Positions 59,918 through 64,000 of a stretch of 64,000 nucleotides of DNA are shown piece by piece. The stretch is from positions 930,001-994,000 of the forward strand of contig CBDBGS010000008.1 of NCBI GenBank assembly GCA_965205385.1. The letters run 5' to 3'. The position numbers and the translations under genes are program-made. Under the pieces are notes generated by a model. The model had not been told where the DNA came from, did no database searches, and saw nothing but the letters and a program-made list of their open reading frames with translations. How positions within the stretch are numbered: position 1 is the first letter of the stretch; the number at the start of each line of letters is the position of its first letter. The DNA comes from CATOSP01 sp965205385 (GTDB lineage Bacteria; Chloroflexota; Dehalococcoidia; Lucifugimonadales; UBA3495).

Positions 59918-60490
59918 TTAAGGGCCGACCCAGGTCTCAGACCAGGCCAGGCATGCGCTGCTGCTCTCGCGGTCGCCCCGCATCTCCTGCGACACCGCTC
60001 CTTCGGCTACCTCACCATTGATGGTGATCTGTGCCTTGCGGGCCGGGGTGAAGCAGCTATAAACACCCAGGGGCCGTCCCGGAGTGCTACCAGCGGGGGA
60101 GGCGAGCATGAAGGGCTCGAGGAAGTCGTACCAGGTGAGGGCGATAACGTCTTCTTCGCTCTCGATACGCTCGGTCCAGAAGGAACGGCCGTCGCCCGAC
60201 CTGGTGAACTCGGCCTCGGTTACCGGGATACTCTGGTCCGCGAACTCCGCGAATAGGTATGACTCGATCGCCTCCTGGAGCCAGCGGGCCAGGCCGATGT
60301 TGTCGGAATACACCGCGACTTCGTCGTCAGATTTAATGTAGAGGACGTGGCCCTGTCCGGCGGGCGATAGAAGAATGCGCCAATGACTGACACGGGTTGT
60401 CTGGGCGCCACCCGATTCCTGGGAGAGCCGGATAAAGGAATTTTCTCCGGTGAGATATACACGGTTAGGGTCGACTGGGTTGGAGACCAT
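59918..60490 (-). CDS. Protein of unknown function, possibly co-transcribed with a HMGL-like gene
   Basis: A 190-residue soluble protein not assignable to a family by eye. It is strand-rich (NRVYLTGENSFIRLSQ, HVLYIKSDDEVAVYSDN, RPLGVYSCFTPARKAQITIN) with no Cys cluster or signal. GGAGG is eight bases before the ATG. It is on the same strand as the HMGL-like gene upstream, but the terminator at 60575-60626 stands between them, so it probably has its own promoter. Confidence 0.66.
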   Translation of the reverse strand: MVSNPVDPNRVYLTGENSFIRLSQESGGAQTTRVSHWRILLSPAGQGHVLYIKSDDEVAVYSDNIGLARWLQEAIESYLFAEFADQSIPVTEAEFTRSGDGRSFWTERIESEEDVIALTWYDFLEPFMLASPAGSTPGRPLGVYSCFTPARKAQITINGEVAEGAVSQEMRGDRESSSACLAWSETWVGP

Positions 60491-60574
60491 CGGCTTGTGT
60501 TCCTCCTATTCCTAGTCTGGTTGAAGTGAAGCGATCGGCATTCGCATTGATCGCCTTGCGATGTTAACTGGTTG

Positions 60575-60626
60575 ACATAAAAGCAGCCGGGGCGTCTTCA
60601 ACGATGTAGAAGATTGCCCCGGCTGC
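60575..60626 (-). terminator. Intrinsic terminator of the HMGL-like gene
   Basis: On the minus strand GCAGCCGGGGC (60626-60616) pairs with GCCCCGGCTGC (60593-60583), an 11-bp perfect stem. The inner loop can add a 5-bp TCTTC/GAAGA stem. TTTTAT follows. It lies 30 bp past the stop codon of the HMGL-like gene. Confidence 0.86.
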
Positions 60627-60656
60627 ATGACGCCGTATTCCTGGTTAGCTAACCGG

Positions 60657-61844
60657 CTAGATGTCCTTCGCCGGGAACCAGTCCTGCTTCCAAGGGAAGT
60701 CGCCGGTGTCGGAGTCGAAGGCCGGCAGACCCTGCTCCAGACGGTCCCGGTACGGGCTGGTAATAGGCTCGCGGTAAGGAGAGATGCCGCCCTCGTAGGC
60801 TTCTGGGTCCAGCTTAAAGGGTTTGGCCTGGTCCAGGGTTTCCACGAAGGGCATGCTCAGGTCGTAGAACTTGTCCAACGTCTTGGGCCTGGGGCCGACC
60901 TTGGAAACGTGGCCGTACAGCTCGCGGCCGACGATGTCCTCGGCCATCCAAACGGTGTCAATGAGCTTGTCGATGTCTACGCCGGTCTCGATACCCATGT
61001 CCTCCATCATGTGGAGAATGTCCTCGGAAGGGGCCATGCCGGTGGCGCGGCCATTGCCGCAATAGGGGCACCCGCCGTAGCCGCCGATGGTGCCGTCGAG
61101 CTCCAGGGAGTCCTCGGAACTGAGAGTCCTGATCGCCGCGTATGCGGACGCGATGGCCATGTTGCGGCCGTTGTGGAGGTGCAACCGGAAGTTGGGGATG
61201 TCGGGCCAGCGTTCCTTGACGCGGTAGACGCTTTCCTCGACCTTTGCCGGTGTGCAGTGGCTCATGGGGTCTCCCATGGAGACGCTGCGGACCTTGATGC
61301 CCACTTCGTCCCACATGCCGTGCTGCTTCTCCAGCAGAGTCATCAGCGTGTCTACCGGGAATTCGCCGAGGCAGTTGGAGCCCCAGCTAGCGTTGCAGCC
61401 GATACCCGACTCGGTGATGTTGAGCTCCTGGGCCTGAGCGATGACCTGAGGCCAGCGCTCCATCTCCTGCATCTGGCTGCGGTTGGTGTTGCGGCGGGCG
61501 AACACGTCGCAGAGGTGGCAGGAGAGCCTGGGGTAGCGGTCCCGCTCGATGGTCAGAGGGGGTGAGTACGCCCGCGCCCTCTCGACTCCGCGTGCATTCA
61601 AGGCCAGCGCCGAGTAGGTCACCCCGGGCTTGGGGGTGAATCTGGTGACAATTTCGTCGATGCGCTCCATCTGAGGGGTCCACCTGGGGCTGACGAAGGA
61701 ACCAACTACTATGTGGTTCAGTCCCGTATCCGAAAGGGCGTCCAGCAGCGTGATTTTATCGTCGACGCTGATCTGAGCGTCCTCGATCTGCATGCCCTCC
61801 CGCATCCCTTCTTCTTTATACGAAACTTTTGGGTAGTCCTGCAT
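60657..61844 (-). CDS. HMGL-like (pyruvate carboxyltransferase-fold) family protein
   Basis: A 395-residue TIM-barrel protein of the HMG-CoA lyase/citramalate synthase family. EEGMREGMQIED carries the substrate-binding Arg, VGSFVSPRWTPQM follows, HLHNGRNMAIASAYAA gives the paired His metal ligands, and the loop GGYGGCPYCGNGRATG is a clear variant of the HMG-CoA lyase Cys signature. It could cleave or form a C-C bond in organic-acid breakdown. AAAGGAG precedes the ATG. It is divergent from thiC and ends in an intrinsic terminator. Confidence 0.9.
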   Translation of the reverse strand: MQDYPKVSYKEEGMREGMQIEDAQISVDDKITLLDALSDTGLNHIVVGSFVSPRWTPQMERIDEIVTRFTPKPGVTYSALALNARGVERARAYSPPLTIERDRYPRLSCHLCDVFARRNTNRSQMQEMERWPQVIAQAQELNITESGIGCNASWGSNCLGEFPVDTLMTLLEKQHGMWDEVGIKVRSVSMGDPMSHCTPAKVEESVYRVKERWPDIPNFRLHLHNGRNMAIASAYAAIRTLSSEDSLELDGTIGGYGGCPYCGNGRATGMAPSEDILHMMEDMGIETGVDIDKLIDTVWMAEDIVGRELYGHVSKVGPRPKTLDKFYDLSMPFVETLDQAKPFKLDPEAYEGGISPYREPITSPYRDRLEQGLPAFDSDTGDFPWKQDWFPAKDI

Positions 61845-61974
61845 CGGCTTCTCCTTTCCCGTCCCGTAGAGGACAAGGGATGGGCTCGAAGCATCGCGCG
61901 TGAATACGAATCGCCCGTTGGCCGATTCTGGCCGGATTGTATGGCTAGGGGCGAGAGATTGTCAATCTTCCGAA

Positions 61975-62004
61975 TTGACACTTTTCGCGTACGGCTCCTA
62001 TAAT
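61975..62004 (+). promoter_or_regulatory. Consensus sigma-70 promoter for thiC
   Basis: TTGACA (61975-61980), an 18-bp spacer and TATAAT (61999-62004), a perfect match at both boxes. Transcription would start about 45 bp before the TPP riboswitch. Confidence 0.88.
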
Positions 62005-62055
62005 GCCTGCAACTGGAGAATTGTCTCTGGTTTTAACAATTCAGGCGCCAAGGCC

Positions 62056-62152
62056 CGTAGGGGAGCTCGGTTAAGCCGGGTTGAGAGGGTGGCCGATCTT
62101 GTCACCGACCCTTGCGAACCTGATCTGGGTAATGCCAGCGTAGGGAAGCGAC
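62056..62152 (+). promoter_or_regulatory. TPP riboswitch (THI element)
   Basis: The conserved parts are present in order: TAGGGGAGCTC at the P1/P3 side, GTTGAGAGG, GACCCTTGCGAACCTGATCT (62107-62126) and GGGTAATGCCAGCGTAGGGA. This matches the thiamine pyrophosphate aptamer consensus in the 5' leader of thiC. TPP binding is expected to lower thiC expression through the hairpin that follows. Confidence 0.96.
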
Positions 62153-62179
62153 GCCAGTCGTATTGTAGGTCCGGCTAAG

Positions 62180-62217
62180 GCCGCCAACCCCTATCGTTGG
62201 CGGCTTTAACTATTTTT
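62180..62217 (+). terminator. Riboswitch expression-platform hairpin
   Basis: GCCGCCAAC - CCCTATC - GTTGGCGGC forms a 9-bp stem (62180-62204), followed by TTTAACTATTTTT. It lies between the TPP aptamer and the thiC ribosome binding site, so it should terminate transcription when TPP is bound. Confidence 0.84.
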
Positions 62218-62228
62218 GGAGGTGTTCC

Positions 62229-63992
62229 ATGGCCCGCGTAGCTGATGTAGGTCAACTACTCCAGGGAAGGTCCAATTTCCCAGCCAGTAAGAAGGTATAT
62301 AAGGAGGGCTCGAGGGGCGATATCCGAGTTCCCTTCCGGGAGGTAACCCTCACGCCCACAGCGGGCCGCTTCGGTAACGAAGATAACGCCCCGTTAGAAC
62401 TTTACGACACCAGCGGCCCCTATACCGACGACTCGGCCCGGTTGGACCTGCGGCAGGGTCTTCCCGCGCTCAGGGCGGCGTGGATTCTCGAGCGCGGAGA
62501 CGTGGAAGAGTACACCGAGAACCGCACCGGTCATAACGGAAAGGGGACTGGCCAACCATTCCCCGGACTGCTTCGCAAGCCGTTGCGCGCCAAGCCTGGC
62601 AGCAACGTGACCCAGATGCACTATGCACGGCAGGGAACGATCACACCGGAAATGGAGTTCATCGCCCTCCGAGAAGGGATGGACCCGGAATTCGTCCGCT
62701 CCGAGATTGCCAGGGGCCGGGCGATAATCCCCGCGAACATTAACCACCCCGAGTCCGAGCCGATGATCATCGGTCGGAACTTCCAGGTCAAGATCAACGC
62801 CAACATTGGCAACTCCGCAGTAAGTTCCTCGATCGACGAGGAAGTGGAGAAGATGATCTGGGCCACCCGGTGGGGCGCGGACACCGTGATGGACCTTTCC
62901 ACCGGAGATGACATTCACACCACCAGGGAATGGATCCTCCGCAACTCGCCCGTGCCCATTGGGACCGTTCCCATCTACCAGGCTTTGGAGAAGGTCGAAG
63001 GCGACCCCAATGACCTGACCTGGGAGTTGTACCGGGACACCATCATCGAGCAGGCAGAACAGGGTGTGGACTACTTCACGATCCATGCCGGGGTGCTGCT
63101 GCGCTATGTACCGATGACCGCCGACCGCATAACCGGCATCGTTTCCCGCGGCGGCTCCATCATGGCCGGATGGTGCCTCGCCCACCACGAAGAGAATTTC
63201 CTCTACACGCACTTTGGTGAGATCTGCGAGATCATGCGGGCCTACGACATCTCTTTCTCCCTAGGCGACGGCCTAAGGCCGGGCAGCATCGCCGACGCCA
63301 ACGACGAAGCCCAGTTCTCCGAGTTGGCCACTCTTGGCGAGCTGACCAAGTATGCCTGGGAGCACGACGTCCAGGTGATGATCGAAGGTCCGGGACACGT
63401 GCCATTGCACAAGATCAAGGAGAACGTGGAGCGCCAGATCGAAGTCTGCCACGAAGCGCCATTCTACACGCTGGGGCCCCTAGTCACAGATGTTGCCCCG
63501 GCATACGATCACATCACCTCCGGAATCGGAGCGGCGATGGTCGGGATGTACGGCACGGCGATGCTCTGCTACGTGACCCCCAAAGAGCACCTGGGCCTGC
63601 CCAACAGGGAAGACGTGAAAGAAGGCGTCATCACCTACAAGATAGCCGCCCACGCCGCCGACGTGGCCAAGGGCCATCCGCGAGCCCACCTGTGGGACGA
63701 CGCACTATCAAAGGCCCGGTTCGAGTTCCGCTGGGAGGACCAGTTCAACCTGGCCCTCGACCCGGACACTGCACGCGACTACCACGACGAGACACTTCCG
63801 GCAGTTGGGGCCAAAGTGGCCCACTTCTGCTCTATGTGCGGCCCCAAGTTCTGCGCCATGAAGATCACCCAGGACGTACGTGAATACGCCAAGAGCCTGG
63901 GCGTGCCTGTGGAGACTGCCTTCGAGACCGGAATGGACGAAAAATCCGAGGAATTCCGACAGGCAGGCAGCAAGATTTACCAGAAGGCATAG
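62229..63992 (+). CDS. thiC: Phosphomethylpyrimidine synthase
   Basis: Radical-SAM enzyme that converts aminoimidazole ribotide to hydroxymethylpyrimidine phosphate for thiamine. The 587-residue protein has MHYARQGTITPEMEFIALRE, ANINHPESEPMIIGRNFQVK, WGADTVMDLSTGDDIH, SFSLGDGLRPGS and the C-terminal cluster FCSMCGPKFCAMKI (CxxCxxxxC, binding the 4Fe-4S). AGGTG at 62220 precedes the ATG. Preceded by a consensus promoter and TPP riboswitch. No other thi gene follows within the window, which ends eight bases after the stop. Confidence 0.97.
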   Translation: MARVADVGQLLQGRSNFPASKKVYKEGSRGDIRVPFREVTLTPTAGRFGNEDNAPLELYDTSGPYTDDSARLDLRQGLPALRAAWILERGDVEEYTENRTGHNGKGTGQPFPGLLRKPLRAKPGSNVTQMHYARQGTITPEMEFIALREGMDPEFVRSEIARGRAIIPANINHPESEPMIIGRNFQVKINANIGNSAVSSSIDEEVEKMIWATRWGADTVMDLSTGDDIHTTREWILRNSPVPIGTVPIYQALEKVEGDPNDLTWELYRDTIIEQAEQGVDYFTIHAGVLLRYVPMTADRITGIVSRGGSIMAGWCLAHHEENFLYTHFGEICEIMRAYDISFSLGDGLRPGSIADANDEAQFSELATLGELTKYAWEHDVQVMIEGPGHVPLHKIKENVERQIEVCHEAPFYTLGPLVTDVAPAYDHITSGIGAAMVGMYGTAMLCYVTPKEHLGLPNREDVKEGVITYKIAAHAADVAKGHPRAHLWDDALSKARFEFRWEDQFNLALDPDTARDYHDETLPAVGAKVAHFCSMCGPKFCAMKITQDVREYAKSLGVPVETAFETGMDEKSEEFRQAGSKIYQKA

Positions 63993-64000
63993 AATGGCCC

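Noticed and set aside
1..64000. tRNA or rRNA genes
   Set aside because: Scanning by eye for tRNA T-arm and acceptor patterns and conserved rRNA segments gave nothing convincing; a covariance search would be decisive.

Overview
The window is GC-rich, densely coded bacterial DNA with no rRNA or tRNA gene that I can recognise. The gene mix suggests a free-living Chloroflexota bacterium, probably of the SAR202 type or a near relative. It has three LLM-type flavin monooxygenases, two amidases with small partner genes, Gfo/Idh/MocA, CaiB/BaiF, MmgE/PrpD, DUF849 (BKACE), cyclase and dienelactone hydrolase genes. It also has a membrane pyrophosphatase and secreted proteins with Thr/Pro linkers. This assignment is inferred from gene content; no phylogenetic marker was tested.

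Layout. 1-3.6 kb: fluoride channel crcB, a broken lipoprotein gene, an ECHDC3-like crotonase and a VOC protein. 3.6-5.9 kb: an IS1182-type element, then the first of five copies of a ~350-380 bp inverted-repeat element. 6.2-14.2 kb: amidase with small partner, alpha/beta hydrolase, Na+-decarboxylase beta and gamma subunits, copper ATPase with YHS and DUF1330 proteins, second repeat copy. 14.6-19 kb: oxidoreductase, ThiS/MoaD-like carrier, BKACE, cytidylate kinase-like protein, GNAT. 19.2-21.7 kb: trpA-aroH-aroF for aromatic amino acids. 21.7-32.7 kb: zinc-ribbon CPBP protease, third repeat copy, second amidase pair, HAD, trehalose-phosphate synthase, fourth copy, LLM monooxygenase with phosphoesterase, pyrophosphatase, fifth copy. 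32.8-45.7 kb: an accessory catabolic region with hydrolases, two more LLM enzymes, a flavin-dependent-halogenase-like protein, cyclase, SRPBCC protein, Gal80-like protein, GMC oxidoreductase and an amber-interrupted GLUG surface protein. 45.8-47.8 kb: lipoprotein, two TM2 paralogues and an XRE regulator with a frameshifted repeat tail. 47.7-56.7 kb: formamidase, PNPOx, phosphoesterase, CaiB, ribokinase, MmgE, NUDIX, a Panacea-type toxin-antitoxin pair and ComF. 56.8-64 kb: BNR protein, acyl-CoA-dehydrogenase-like enzyme, DinB-like protein, HMGL-like protein and thiC under a TPP riboswitch.

Themes. (1) A family of five mobile-looking elements with shared terminal inverted repeats carries a 121-bp core bounded by its own inverted repeat; in two copies the core is flipped relative to the arms. 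(2) Two secreted proteins are broken only by in-frame TAG codons (three in total), and an XRE regulator is broken by a 4-nt insertion in a coding minisatellite. (3) Three genes carry perfect or near-perfect 13-17 bp tandem duplications immediately upstream of their ribosome binding sites. (4) Ion-motive modules (decarboxylase beta/gamma, K+-type pyrophosphatase) sit with broad organic-acid and amide catabolism, which would suit an oligotroph using diverse dissolved organic matter.
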